Shown: positions 9,277-18,415 of the stretch, piece after piece
How positions within the stretch are numbered: position 1 is the stretch's first letter
Layout: each line of letters starts with the position of its first letter
Assembly (NCBI GenBank): GCA_038251405.1
Contig: JBBSBH010000018.1
Coordinates: forward strand, 29,627-93,626
Origin: JADJLQ01 sp038251405
GTDB taxonomy: Bacteria; Bacteroidota; Bacteroidia; Chitinophagales; Saprospiraceae
Reading direction: 5' to 3'
DNA length: 64,000 nt
The notes under the pieces: generated by a model
What the model was told of the DNA's origin: nothing
What the model saw: only the letters and a program-made list of their open reading frames with translations
Databases searched by the model: none
Made by a program: the position numbers and the translations under genes

Positions 9277-10047
9277 TTATAATCTGGAAACGGTCAGCCC
9301 ACCATCTACCATAAATACATTTCCAGTAGAGTAGGGGAAAGCTCCGGTTGCAATAGATACTACAGCCTTTCCTACATCTTCTGGCTGGCCCCATCTTTTT
9401 TGTAATGCTAAGCCATCTTCCAACATTTGATCATATTTTGATTTTACGGCAGATACCATATCAGTCAGCATTACTCCTGGTCTTATCTCAAAAACAGATA
9501 TTCCATGTTCTGCCATTCGTACAGCGTACAATTGAGTCATCATTGCAACCCCTGCCTTAGAAATACAATATTCACCCCTCGCTGCTGATGCCACTGTTGC
9601 TGAAATAGATGAAACATTAATAATATTTCCTATGAATTGCGGATCATCTTTTTTCAATTCTATCATCCAGTTTGAAATAGCCTGAGTAAGAAAAGTAGGC
9701 CCTTTCAAATTAATATTCATCACCCGATCATAGCTTTCATCTGTCATTTGCAGAATATCTGTACGTTTTATTGGTGCCACGCCTGCATTATTTACTAAAA
9801 GATCTATTCTGCCAAAATCATTTTTGAGATTATTAATCAATCTGTTTCGATCATCCATGTTGCCAATATCTCCCTGGAAATACAAGACACGGGTACCGTA
9901 TTGACTTAATGAAACTAAAATATCATTTACTTCATTCTCGGAACGCACTCCATTAATGGCCAGATCAAATTTAGCTTTACCTAATTGATGGGCGATACCC
10001 AATCCAATGCCACGACTGCTTCCTGTAACTAATGCAACTCTATTCAT
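9277..10047 (-). CDS. SDR-family 3-ketoacyl-ACP reductase-like oxidoreductase
   Basis: 256 residues when started at the ATG at 10047 (MNRVALVTGSSRGIG); a longer reading to 10116 adds a non-conserved leader and is rejected. Cofactor motif TGSSRGIG, NNAG in LLVNNAGVAP, catalytic Ser in NVSSISATVAS and YxxxK in EYCISKAG mark a classical short-chain dehydrogenase with intact catalytic residues. C-terminal MVDGGLTVSRL is typical of FabG-like sugar or ketoacyl reductases. The exact substrate is unknown. It lies about 110 bases downstream of a terminator that ends a structured RNA on the same strand. Confidence 0.85.
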   Translation of the reverse strand: MNRVALVTGSSRGIGLGIAHQLGKAKFDLAINGVRSENEVNDILVSLSQYGTRVLYFQGDIGNMDDRNRLINNLKNDFGRIDLLVNNAGVAPIKRTDILQMTDESYDRVMNINLKGPTFLTQAISNWMIELKKDDPQFIGNIINVSSISATVASAARGEYCISKAGVAMMTQLYAVRMAEHGISVFEIRPGVMLTDMVSAVKSKYDQMLEDGLALQKRWGQPEDVGKAVVSIATGAFPYSTGNVFMVDGGLTVSRL

Positions 10048-10160
10048 TTCGTAAAATTTATTTCGAAAACAAAATACTAACTTAACTCTACAAAATCCAA
10101 AGCCTAAAAAATTCAACTTAGATTGATCTAATCTATTCTAATGGAGCTATTTATATAAAT

Positions 10161-10440
10161 AAAAAAGAGGTTGTCTTTGCAGACAACCTCTCAGAAGTGG
10201 GTTTTTCATTTACATCTCAGGTTGAATTTCGACATAAATGCGGTGATTCCTATGAAATCAATCCGATTTAAAAACCCTTCCGGTACTGACAACCAGAACT
10301 TGTCAGGTTGTTTCCAGGCAGTGCATCTATACTTTAGTATAATTGCATAACCATATTCGAACCAAGGGTTTACTGTCTGGGATGCTAGATATTCTGACCG
10401 GACAATTAACCTTCATTACTTCAAAGAAAGACCTTGAATC
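10161..10440 (-). ncRNA. Candidate structured non-coding RNA, unassigned
   Basis: About 280 nt on the minus strand between a Bacteroidota-type promoter and a strong terminator, with no open reading frame of note. Reading the minus strand, complementary arms nest into a branched fold: CCGGT with ACCGG; CCAGACAG with CTGCCTGG inside it; hairpins CTGACAA/TTGTCAG and TATACT/AGTATA; then GGGTTTTT with AAAAACCC enclosing CGG..TGATT/AATCA.CCG; the terminator stem closes the 3' end. It lacks the RNase P P4 core, a tRNA-like end with a tag reading frame (tmRNA), and any riboswitch core I know. It could be a divergent housekeeping RNA, a regulatory RNA, or a leader of the downstream SDR gene ended by attenuation. 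Confidence 0.6.
10167..10190 (-). terminator. Rho-independent terminator (minus strand)
   Basis: A perfect ten-base stem (GAGGTTGTCT / AGACAACCTC) with a four-base loop; on the minus strand it is followed directly by six T residues (10166-10161). It is the only textbook terminator I found in the window and it ends the candidate RNA at 10161-10440. Confidence 0.85.
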
Positions 10441-10446
10441 GATTCT

Positions 10447-10478
10447 TAAAGATATGCTAAAATTTTAATTATGTCAAT
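10447..10478 (-). promoter_or_regulatory. Promoter of the candidate structured RNA
   Basis: On the minus strand, TTG (10477-10475) and TATCTTTA (10454-10447) are 20 bases apart. This fits the Bacteroidota TTG-N19-TAnnTTTG consensus with one change (final A for G) and predicts a start near 10440. Confidence 0.55.
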
Positions 10479-10553
10479 ATCAATTAGTTAAAAAATTAAT
10501 ATTTAAATATAATGATTGTATGATTATGTAAGCTAGAATTGAAAATCAAGGCA

Positions 10554-10582
10554 TTGCAAATAGTATAAATGTTTTACTTTTG
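10554..10582 (+). promoter_or_regulatory. Promoter of tRNA-Pro
   Basis: TTG at 10554-10556 and TACTTTTG at 10575-10582 are separated by 18 bases. The -7 box is a perfect match to TAnnTTTG. It predicts transcription from about 10586, nine bases before the tRNA. Confidence 0.7.
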
Positions 10583-10594
10583 CCCCACCTTAGA

Positions 10595-10668
10595 CGGGGT
10601 GTAGCGCAGTCCGGTAGCGTATCAGCATGGGGTGCTGGTGGTCGCTGGTTCGAATCCAGTCACCCCGA
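10595..10668 (+). tRNA. tRNA-Pro (anticodon GGG)
   Basis: Complete cloverleaf: acceptor arms CGGGGTG (10595-10601) and CACCCCG (10661-10667) pair fully, with A as discriminator at 10668. The D arm is GTAGCGCAGTCCGGTAGCG-like, the anticodon stem TCAGC/GCTGG encloses loop ATGGGGT with anticodon GGG, and the T arm CTGGTTCGAATCCAG is canonical. CCA is not encoded. It stands alone, not in a tRNA cluster. Confidence 0.97.
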
Positions 10669-10695
10669 CTATTTTATAAGATTCTATTTAGTAAA

Positions 10696-12141
10696 TTATA
10701 ATTTCATCAATGTGTATTCGCTTTTGCTCACATTCTGGGTAACGACATAGTCGATGCCTTCATCTTTTAAAACTATTTTTTCAGCTTCCGATAATAGAAG
10801 TAAATGTGAATTGGCCTGAGAATATATGCTTTGAAGGCTTTGATATTCACCATTCAGACCATATGCTAATTTTACTCTTTTATCCCATTCTTTCAGGCTT
10901 TCATTATTGTGCGGTATTGCCTTCCAATCCACATAGGTAGACCTTTCAGCATTATATTTAAAGGCTGTAAACTCGGGAGGTACTAAAAAAATAGCTTTTT
11001 GATTGGTAATTCTTTTCACTTCTAACGCAAACTCTACTTCAGCTCCTGATTTTGTAAACGGAAATTCATAAGTGTTCGAGGAAAATGCTCTCAAGGTCTT
11101 TAGAGATAAAACTACTAAACTGAGAACAAGAGCGACCTTCAGGTACAAAGATTTCAAGTTGGCTTTTTCAATTAAAATGATTAGTCCCAGGACGCTGAAA
11201 AATTTTAACCAAATGGTAGCTTTAAACCATTGAGTCATAATGCAAATTTTAGGAATAAAAAGTATAGCAATCGAATAGAACATGCAACCAAGTATTATGA
11301 AAATCAACATTTTAGCTATGCCTTTATTTACTTTTATAAAGGCTATACTGCCCACTAAATAAATCGGTACCAGGAGTAAATAATTTCTGAGGCCAAAGTG
11401 CGAAGGAAAGAAATGGTGTGCATTTCTCAGAAGCATAATTTCTGTGAATTGATCAGGTAGTAGGCTACCTTCCAAATTCCAAACGAGCAGTAATATATAA
11501 GGTGTGACAAGTAATAAACTACTAAAAACCAGTTTAATACGGTTCTCGGAATGGATAAGAAAAATACTCAATAATAAAATTTGTGCACCAGCTAATGGAT
11601 GGAAATAAGTGGCTAAGACTGATAAAACCACACTCTGCTTCCAATGAGATTGGAAAGCGTACCACATCGCCCATACACCTAGAGCCTTGGCAATTAGGCT
11701 GCCACATACCATATTATAATACAATTCATTGCCTCCCAGATTGATATTGTAGGAAATAAGAAGGACTCCACAGATAACTAAAAATTTTAAAATCTCAGAC
11801 CTCAGAAAATAATTACTCCAGGTATACAATCCTGATATCAATAATAACGTGAGTCCTCCATGAATAAATAAGAAGCACCATGCCCATACAGCATGGGGGA
11901 TGAGCGACACCAGGTGTGCCAATAGCCACCTTTCATTCATTCTCGAGCCTATAGATGAAATGTAAAAATCATTTGGAAATAAATCTGGATTTTGCAAATG
12001 CAAAGCATAAGGCATGAAATCAACCTGGTCGTTGGTTCCAAAAGCGTACCCGTGGACCAGAAGTAAAAGCAAATAGATACTTATGACTATAATCCATGAA
12101 TAATATGTTTGAATCGATTTAATAAGACTGCAAAATTGCAC
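10696..12141 (-). CDS. Polytopic membrane protein, DUF6798/GT-C-like
   Basis: 481 residues with about ten membrane helices filling residues 14 to 340, and a soluble C-terminal domain of about 125 residues (GAEVEFALEVKRITNQKAIFLVPPEF ... GIDYVVTQ). Acidic loop residues after the first helix (FGTNDQVDFMPYALHLQNPDLFPND) and a C-terminal globular part are the layout of GT-C-type glycosyltransferases and of DUF6798 proteins in Bacteroidota. Catalytic activity is not proven by sequence. The start is a GTG at 12141. It lies just downstream of a GH63-like gene on the same strand. Confidence 0.65.
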   Translation of the reverse strand: MQFCSLIKSIQTYYSWIIVISIYLLLLLVHGYAFGTNDQVDFMPYALHLQNPDLFPNDFYISSIGSRMNERWLLAHLVSLIPHAVWAWCFLFIHGGLTLLLISGLYTWSNYFLRSEILKFLVICGVLLISYNINLGGNELYYNMVCGSLIAKALGVWAMWYAFQSHWKQSVVLSVLATYFHPLAGAQILLLSIFLIHSENRIKLVFSSLLLVTPYILLLVWNLEGSLLPDQFTEIMLLRNAHHFFPSHFGLRNYLLLVPIYLVGSIAFIKVNKGIAKMLIFIILGCMFYSIAILFIPKICIMTQWFKATIWLKFFSVLGLIILIEKANLKSLYLKVALVLSLVVLSLKTLRAFSSNTYEFPFTKSGAEVEFALEVKRITNQKAIFLVPPEFTAFKYNAERSTYVDWKAIPHNNESLKEWDKRVKLAYGLNGEYQSLQSIYSQANSHLLLLSEAEKIVLKDEGIDYVVTQNVSKSEYTLMKL

Positions 12142-12170
12142 TTAAAATATCCATTGATAAAACATTAAGC

Positions 12171-14849
12171 TTAGGTGATGTTTTCTACTTTGATTTTAGG
12201 ATATTTAATTCTATAATTAGCAGTTTCATAAATAAGATTGGCTATCAAGCCTGTCCATCCTGTTTGATGAGAGGCACCTAGCCCTTTGCCATTATCCCCA
12301 TGAAAATATTCATAAAAATGATACAAAGTTTTTAAGTCCGTATCTCTATCGAAAATACTATCTGGACCATTATAAGGTCTATTATACTTCTTATTTTCTG
12401 TAAATATTTTTATTAACTTTTCAGAGATCTTAGTAGCAACCTCTCTGATAGTAATGATCTTTCCTGAATAAGATGGGTACTCCACCTCATAATCATCTCC
12501 ATAGTATTTTGAATACTGATTTAAACTGTCAATTATAAGATAGTTCAGGGGAAACCAAACAGGGCCGCGCCAATTTGAGTTTCCACCCATAATGGAGAGA
12601 TCTGATTCTCCCGGAGTATAGGCTACGGACAATGTTTCTCCATTAAAGTGCAATGAATATGGATGCTTTTTATAATACTTAGAAAGTGATCTGATGCCAT
12701 ACTTAGAAAGGAAGGCCGATTTATCAAATAAGCATTCAAATACCATGCGCATTCTGTGACCTCGCAACAAGGAAAGTAAATGTGTTTGACCTTTACCTTC
12801 CACATGCCATCGGGAGATCAGTGAAGCGAGGTCTGGCCTGTTTTTTATAATCCATTCCAGTCTTCTTTTAAAATCAGGTAGTTTGGATAATAATTCATCA
12901 TCTATCACTATCACGGCACACAACGGTATTAGCCCCACGAGGGATCTCATTTTGAGAAATATAGTATCTCCTTCTGGTGTTAATAATTTATCATAATAAA
13001 ATTGGTCATCTTCATCCCAAAGGCCCATTCCTTTTTCGTCTAAGGGTTTATTTATGGCTGCCGCAATGTGTAGAAAATGCTCAAAAAATTTGGAAGCCAT
13101 ATCCTGGTAAGATGATCTATCCAATGAAATTTCACAAGCTATCTTTAACATGTTTAAGGTATAAATTGCCATCCAACCAGTGGCATCCGCTTGCTTTAGT
13201 TTAGTTCCAGGTAATTGAGAGTTGCGATCAAATACACCTATATTATCCAGACCAAGAAATCCTCCTCCGAAGATATTATTGCCTTCTTCATCTTTCTGAT
13301 TTACCCACCATGTAAAATTTAGTAGTAATTTATGAAAAATCCTTTCTAAAAATTCAAAATCACCCACGCCTCCGTTTTGTTCTTTATCAATTTCATATAC
13401 TTTTAGTGCCGCCCATGCATGTACAGGAGGATTTACATCTGAAAAATTCCATTCATAAGCAGGTATCTGTCCATTTGGGTGCATATAATATTCACGCAAC
13501 ACTACAGCCAATTGTCGTTTGGCAAAATCAGGATCAATGTAGGCTATGGTGACTGCATGAAAAGCTAAATCCCAAACCGCAAACCAGGGATACTCCCATT
13601 TATCAGGCATAGAAAGTATATTACCCATGTGGGCATGCTTCCATTGGCTGTTTCTTTCCCATTTCCTGTGCTCGAATCCTATAGAGTTTTGGGGATCCCC
13701 CTTAAGCCATTGGTCAATATTGAAATAATAAAATTGTTTATTCCACATCATACCAGCAAATGCCTGGCGCTGAATATTTTTTTCTTCCTCCGTTTTTATA
13801 TTTTTTTGAATAGCATTATAAAATTCATTTGCATCTGAAATCCTTTTATCAAAGGTTTCCTGAAAGTGTATAAATGGTTCCTTGATCTTTTCCAGGTTTG
13901 TAAATCTTAATCTGATTTCTACTGATTCTTCCGGCTGTAATTTTCGCTTAAACACAGCCGACATTTTAGTACCTTCTTTCTCAGGATTAATAGTTCCTAT
14001 TTTGCTTTTTATTATATAATCATTGATGCCATCTTTAGGAAATTCACAGTCAGAGGCCCGTTGAAATATTTTATCCGTATTGGTTTCATTTTCACAAAAA
14101 ATCAATTCATCTGCCTGATCACAATATAAATAGAATGGATCTGGATAAAATAAGTGGTCTAATGAAACCGATTGCTCATCAATGGCTTTGATTATAGGCT
14201 TTTTTTGTAATTCTTCATAGCCCCAGGACCAATAATTTCTGCACCAAAGGGTCGGTAATAAGACTAATGGAGCCTCGGATTGGCTTCGATTGATAGCGGT
14301 GATCTTGATATAAATATCATTTCGATCAGCTTTGGCATATTCGATGAAAATGTCAAAGTATTCTTTGTTTTTAAAAAACTCGGCTTCAAAAATTTCAAAC
14401 TCATTTTGAGCCTTCCCCCGTTTCTCATTATGGGCTATTAGCTCCTCATATGGAAATGCTATAGTTGGATATTTATAGAGCATTTTCATATAGGAATGAG
14501 AAGGGGTGCTATCTATATAGTAATATACTTCTTTTACATCTTCGCCATGATTACCCTGATTATTGGTGAGCCCAAACAGTCTTTCTTTAAGTATTTTATC
14601 CTCATGATTCCAAAGTGCCAAAGCAAAACAAATAAACTGTTTATTGTCAGAAATGCCGCCGATACCATCTTCACCCCATCGGTAAGCTCTCGATCTGGCC
14701 ATATCGTGTGTCAAATAATTCCAGGCATCGCCATGCGTACTGTAGTCTTCACGTACAGTACCCCATTGTCTTTCTGATAGATATGGGCCCCATCTTTTCC
14801 ATCCTTTATTATCCGGCCTTTCTTGCAGTCTTTTCTTCTCCTCGTTCAT
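12171..14849 (-). CDS. GH63/MGH1-like glucosidase
   Basis: 892 residues, no signal peptide, so cytoplasmic. The N-terminus (ERPDNKGWKRWGPYLSERQWGTVREDYS) and the blocks FGLTNNQGNHGEDVKE, WNKQFYYFNIDQWL, WDLAFHAV, GFLGLDNIGVFDR, WMAIYTLNML and MGGNSNWRGPVWFP are those of the large bacterial glucosidases of the GH63 (alpha,alpha)6-barrel group. Such enzymes remove alpha-glucose from oligosaccharides, mannosylglycerate or similar compounds; the precise substrate here is unknown. The conserved Asp/Glu in the barrel helices look present but I cannot assign catalytic residues safely. Confidence 0.85.
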   Translation of the reverse strand: MNEEKKRLQERPDNKGWKRWGPYLSERQWGTVREDYSTHGDAWNYLTHDMARSRAYRWGEDGIGGISDNKQFICFALALWNHEDKILKERLFGLTNNQGNHGEDVKEVYYYIDSTPSHSYMKMLYKYPTIAFPYEELIAHNEKRGKAQNEFEIFEAEFFKNKEYFDIFIEYAKADRNDIYIKITAINRSQSEAPLVLLPTLWCRNYWSWGYEELQKKPIIKAIDEQSVSLDHLFYPDPFYLYCDQADELIFCENETNTDKIFQRASDCEFPKDGINDYIIKSKIGTINPEKEGTKMSAVFKRKLQPEESVEIRLRFTNLEKIKEPFIHFQETFDKRISDANEFYNAIQKNIKTEEEKNIQRQAFAGMMWNKQFYYFNIDQWLKGDPQNSIGFEHRKWERNSQWKHAHMGNILSMPDKWEYPWFAVWDLAFHAVTIAYIDPDFAKRQLAVVLREYYMHPNGQIPAYEWNFSDVNPPVHAWAALKVYEIDKEQNGGVGDFEFLERIFHKLLLNFTWWVNQKDEEGNNIFGGGFLGLDNIGVFDRNSQLPGTKLKQADATGWMAIYTLNMLKIACEISLDRSSYQDMASKFFEHFLHIAAAINKPLDEKGMGLWDEDDQFYYDKLLTPEGDTIFLKMRSLVGLIPLCAVIVIDDELLSKLPDFKRRLEWIIKNRPDLASLISRWHVEGKGQTHLLSLLRGHRMRMVFECLFDKSAFLSKYGIRSLSKYYKKHPYSLHFNGETLSVAYTPGESDLSIMGGNSNWRGPVWFPLNYLIIDSLNQYSKYYGDDYEVEYPSYSGKIITIREVATKISEKLIKIFTENKKYNRPYNGPDSIFDRDTDLKTLYHFYEYFHGDNGKGLGASHQTGWTGLIANLIYETANYRIKYPKIKVENIT

Positions 14850-14986
14850 CGTAATTTCTAATCTGCTAATCTAAATGTAATATTAAATTTGAATCCTATT
14901 TAAATACCTGAACACGCATAAAATGAATGGACAAAAATGGCACCTTTTATTCTTTTTCAAAATCTAATAATTATCCGGGTATATTT

Positions 14987-14994
14987 TATATTTG
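14987..14994 (+). promoter_or_regulatory. Putative -7 box of the TrmH gene (TATATTTG)
   Basis: TATATTTG is a perfect TAnnTTTG. It ends five bases before the ATG at 14999, so the mRNA would be nearly leaderless. This box is also the reason for rejecting the upstream start at 14927. Confidence 0.5.
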
Positions 14995-14998
14995 TCTG

Positions 14999-15547
14999 AT
15001 GTCATTAATCAGAAAATCCATGACTGAATTGAACCGGCCAAACCTGGAAGGTTCTAAATTGAATGCTAAGCTTCCTTTAGTGGTGATACTGGAGGATATA
15101 AGATCAGGCTTGAATATTGGATCTGTATTCCGTACAGCAGATGGAATGAACATTGAAAAAATAATTCTTACCGGTATCAGCGTAATACCTCCTCATCGGG
15201 AGATATTAAAGACCGCTTTAGATTCTACACTTTCAGTTCATTGGGAGTATTATGCATCGACTACTGATGTGATTTTAGCATTAAAAAATAAAGGATATAA
15301 GATAGCTGCTGTAGAACAAGTACATCATAGCAAATCCCTGGAAACATTGAATGTTAAGGATTCATTACCACTGGCTTTAATCTTCGGCAATGAGGTACGT
15401 GGCGTAAGTGATAAGGCGCTGGAAATGAGTGACTTTGGAATTGAAATACCACAGCATGGCATAAAGCATTCATTGAATATCAGTGTGTGTGCCGGAATAG
15501 TGCTATGGCATTGCTACGCCCAATTATTAAAACCTAAAATTCATTGA
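14999..15547 (+). CDS. TrmH/SpoU-family RNA 2'-O-methyltransferase
   Basis: 182 residues. Conserved SPOUT motifs: PLVVILEDIRSGLNIGSVFRTADG (motif 1 with the catalytic Asn and Arg), GISVIPPHREILKTAL, LALIFGNEVRGVS (motif 2, SAM-binding knot) and IEIPQHGIKHSLNISVCAGIVLW (motif 3). The catalytic set is intact, so it should methylate a ribose in tRNA or rRNA; the target is not predictable. A start at 15020 (MTELNR) is also possible, but MSLIRKSMTELNR aligns better with relatives. Divergent from the GH63-like gene. Confidence 0.88.
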   Translation: MSLIRKSMTELNRPNLEGSKLNAKLPLVVILEDIRSGLNIGSVFRTADGMNIEKIILTGISVIPPHREILKTALDSTLSVHWEYYASTTDVILALKNKGYKIAAVEQVHHSKSLETLNVKDSLPLALIFGNEVRGVSDKALEMSDFGIEIPQHGIKHSLNISVCAGIVLWHCYAQLLKPKIH

Positions 15548-15550
15548 TTT

Positions 15551-16378
15551 ATGCAAAAAATTTTAATTGTATCCCTGATTTTATTTTGTACTACCATACT
15601 GGCAGGCTCGTCTTTTTCGCAAAAAAAGGTATTGCTATATACTAAAAACGGAAAGGGATATGTGCATGATAATATTCCCAATGCTATTAGCATGTTTGAT
15701 TCACTTTCCAAAATGATGCACTTCCAACTTACCGTGTCAGAGGATCCAACAATTTTCAATGAGATTTTTTTAAAGCAAATTGATCTCATCATTTTTTCAA
15801 GTACTAATAATGATGTATTTGATACAGATATCCAGCGACTTGAGTTTCGTCATTATATAGAAGCAGGAGGCAAATTTTTTGGAATACATTCCGCCGTTGG
15901 TACAGAACGAAACTGGACTTGGTTCAAACAAATGCTGGGCTGTACATTTGCCTGGCATCCACCATTTCAAGCATTTGATGTAATAAAATTAGCCCCAAAC
16001 CATCCTAGTTTAAAAAGTATTCCTATGAGATGGGAAAGAAAAGATGAATGCTATTTCTTAAAAGAATTATTTCCGGGGGTGCAGCCCATTTTGGCAGTTG
16101 ATCTTCTTTCCTTAAAAGCAGACTCCACTAACCTGTCCAAGGTGGCAATAAATAAGGGTACCTACGGTCAGTATTACCCTATAGCCTGGGAGCAAGATTT
16201 TGATGGAGGGCATATATTGATCTCTACGCTGGGCCATGACAAAAATGATTACAAATCAGGGGCTTATGTAGATTACTTAAAGCAAAGTATCACGTACTTG
16301 CTTTCTTACAATAAATTGAAAAATTATCAAAAAGTGCATTCAATTTCCAAAGACGATCCTGCAATAAATCTAAAATAA
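15551..16378 (+). CDS. ThuA-like domain protein, secreted
   Basis: 275 residues with an N-terminal signal peptide (ILIVSLILFCTTILAGSSFSQ). The rest is a ThuA-like class I glutamine-amidotransferase-like fold: VLLYTKNGKGYVHDNIPNAI, IDLIIFSSTNNDVF, GGKFFGIHSAVGTERNWTWF, GCTFAWHPPFQ and WEQDFDGGHILISTLGHD. ThuA proteins are tied to trehalose or other sugar use, though most in Bacteroidota are uncharacterised. It starts three bases after the TrmH stop and is followed six bases later by a secreted glucanase, which fits a periplasmic sugar role. Confidence 0.85.
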   Translation: MQKILIVSLILFCTTILAGSSFSQKKVLLYTKNGKGYVHDNIPNAISMFDSLSKMMHFQLTVSEDPTIFNEIFLKQIDLIIFSSTNNDVFDTDIQRLEFRHYIEAGGKFFGIHSAVGTERNWTWFKQMLGCTFAWHPPFQAFDVIKLAPNHPSLKSIPMRWERKDECYFLKELFPGVQPILAVDLLSLKADSTNLSKVAINKGTYGQYYPIAWEQDFDGGHILISTLGHDKNDYKSGAYVDYLKQSITYLLSYNKLKNYQKVHSISKDDPAINLK

Positions 16379-16384
16379 AATGAT

Positions 16385-18217
16385 ATGGTAATAAATCGAA
16401 TTTTTAGGCTAACCTTATTTCTACTTATTGCTGAATCAATAGTTGGTCAATGCCCAAAACTGATCTGGTCGGATGAGTTTGACGGTGCTGACCTGGATCA
16501 AACTAAATGGTCGTATCAAATTGGTGATGGCTGTGATATCAATCTTTGTCAATGGGGAAACAGTGAGTTGCAATGGTACACTAACAGTAGAGAAAATGTG
16601 GATGTTTCCAATGGAACATTAAAAATAAAAGCGCTAAGGCAGAATATTCAAAACAGGGCTTATACTTCTGGAAGAATTAGAAGTTTAAATAAAGGGGATA
16701 TTAAATATGGAAGGATAGAGGCAAGAATGAAAATGCCTGTAGGGCAAGGCATTTGGCCCGCATTCTGGATGATGCCTACGGACAATGTATATGGTCCCTG
16801 GCCCCAGAGCGGAGAATTGGATATCATGGAACTTTTGGGACATGAGCCTGATCGAGTTCATGGTACTATACATTTTGGAAATCCATGGCCCAATAATGCA
16901 TCGTCAACTAAGTCACTAAAACTTCCGGTTTCAAAATTGAATGAAGCATTTCATGACTATGTATTGGAATGGAAGGAGGGAGAAATTAAATGGATTGTTG
17001 ATGGATATGTATACTCTACTAAAAACATGAATGATGTAGGTGGCTTAAGATGGCCGTTTGATCAAAAATTTCATTTCCTTTTTAATCTGGCAGTTGGTGG
17101 GCAATGGCCTGGTTCGCCGGATGGAAGTACCGTTTTTCCTCAAGTTTTTGAAATAGATTATGTGAGAGTATATGAGATGTCAGGAGGTGAAACTATAGCA
17201 GGTGCTGTGGAAGTGAATGCGGGCGAAAAGAGTTCTGTGTATACCGTTAATGGTGTTAGTCCTGGATCTGGTATTACCTGGTCAGTACCTGCAGGTGCAA
17301 CCCTGGTGGAAGGTCAAAATTCGGAAAAGATAAAAGTAGATTGGGGCACTGGTTCAGGTGAAGTAAAAGCGCATATAAAATCTGCCTGTAAAGAGTCGGA
17401 CCTCAGTATTGAAGTCAAGGTGCAAACTGCACTGCAAACAGATATCGTCCTTGAAAATTTTGATGATTTGGCCAGACTAAAAATGACTTCTGCTACCGGT
17501 ATTTTGACATCCAAAGTTCCTAATCCCGGTAAAACACTTACCAATAATTCTGAATTAAGTGGAAGATATATAAGAAATGGAGGTTCGCAATATGATGCCT
17601 TATTTTATGATATCAGCGATGTAAAATCAGCCGGTGATTTTGTGACAGGTGAAAGAAAATTTTACATGGATATCAATACGAATGCCCCTGCAGGTACTCA
17701 AATTTTATTGCAATTGGAAGATAAAAATGCGGCTACATCCGGAAATTATCCTATAGGCAGACACAGTAGATACGCCACTGTAATTACTAAGAGTAATGAA
17801 TGGACAAGACTGGCATTTGATTTTTTGGATAAACCCAGCAATAATGTTTCAGACTTTACTATCAATCAATTGGTTTTATTATTCGCTCCCAACAGCAATA
17901 CAGCCAATACCTACTATTTTGATAATTTTGAAATCTATTCAAGAAAAACAACTTCTTTAAAATCTTATTTAGATCCAGGTAAGTTGAAAATTTATCCAAA
18001 CCCATTTACAGATCATGTGCGCATTATCCCAACTGGTATAGCATTTAGATCAATAAGTTTATTCAATAATCTGGGAATAAAAATGTTCGAAGATTTTATT
18101 AATTCCGATAGCATTTTATCTCTTGATTTGTCCACCCTATCACAAGGTGTTTACTTTGTAAAGCTTATGGATCAAAATGGATTATTTTTAATGAAACCCA
18201 TTTTGAAATTAAAATAA
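16385..18217 (+). CDS. Secreted GH16 beta-glucanase with T9SS sorting domain
   Basis: 610 residues. Signal peptide 1-21; GH16 domain about 25-265 with the catalytic motif ELDIME (E144 nucleophile, D146, E149 acid/base) and the WPAFWMMP and GRIEARMKMP strands of laminarinase-like members; then a PKD/Ig-like module (about 270-350, VNAGEKSSVYTVNG...), a carbohydrate-binding-like beta domain (about 355-515, ending YYFDNFEIYS) and a C-terminal type A sorting domain (KIYPNPFTDHV ... GVYFVKLMD). It should be exported through the type IX system and bound to the cell surface, degrading beta-1,3 or mixed-linkage glucans. Active-site residues are intact. Confidence 0.93.
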   Translation: MVINRIFRLTLFLLIAESIVGQCPKLIWSDEFDGADLDQTKWSYQIGDGCDINLCQWGNSELQWYTNSRENVDVSNGTLKIKALRQNIQNRAYTSGRIRSLNKGDIKYGRIEARMKMPVGQGIWPAFWMMPTDNVYGPWPQSGELDIMELLGHEPDRVHGTIHFGNPWPNNASSTKSLKLPVSKLNEAFHDYVLEWKEGEIKWIVDGYVYSTKNMNDVGGLRWPFDQKFHFLFNLAVGGQWPGSPDGSTVFPQVFEIDYVRVYEMSGGETIAGAVEVNAGEKSSVYTVNGVSPGSGITWSVPAGATLVEGQNSEKIKVDWGTGSGEVKAHIKSACKESDLSIEVKVQTALQTDIVLENFDDLARLKMTSATGILTSKVPNPGKTLTNNSELSGRYIRNGGSQYDALFYDISDVKSAGDFVTGERKFYMDINTNAPAGTQILLQLEDKNAATSGNYPIGRHSRYATVITKSNEWTRLAFDFLDKPSNNVSDFTINQLVLLFAPNSNTANTYYFDNFEIYSRKTTSLKSYLDPGKLKIYPNPFTDHVRIIPTGIAFRSISLFNNLGIKMFEDFINSDSILSLDLSTLSQGVYFVKLMDQNGLFLMKPILKLK

Positions 18218-18402
18218 GTAGATTCTGTTTTAAGGCTAAAAGGTTAACTCAAAAATATCCTCATTTTCAGTTATATTTTTTTCCAAACTTCCTTATATTA
18301 CACTTAAATAAATTGAAAAAATATCTATAGCTAATTGATAATGAATAAGATGCAATATTGTTTCTGGCAACATATTTGACTATTTTATATAAATATATTA
18401 TC

Positions 18403-18410
18403 TATTTTTG
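18403..18410 (+). promoter_or_regulatory. Putative -7 box of smc (TATTTTTG)
   Basis: A perfect TAnnTTTG five bases before the smc ATG, implying almost no 5' leader. A TTTG at 18375-18378 is 24 bases upstream, longer than the usual 19, so the -33 part is uncertain. Confidence 0.45.
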
Positions 18411-18415
18411 CCCTT

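Noticed and set aside
10077..10116. A longer N-terminus for the SDR reductase.
   Set aside because: The extra residues come before the conserved VTGSSRGIG start, are not typical of the family and lie in the spacer after the terminator.
10161..10440. RNase P RNA or tmRNA for the structured RNA.
   Set aside because: The conserved RNase P P4 sequences are missing, and there is no tRNA-like end with a short tag reading frame.
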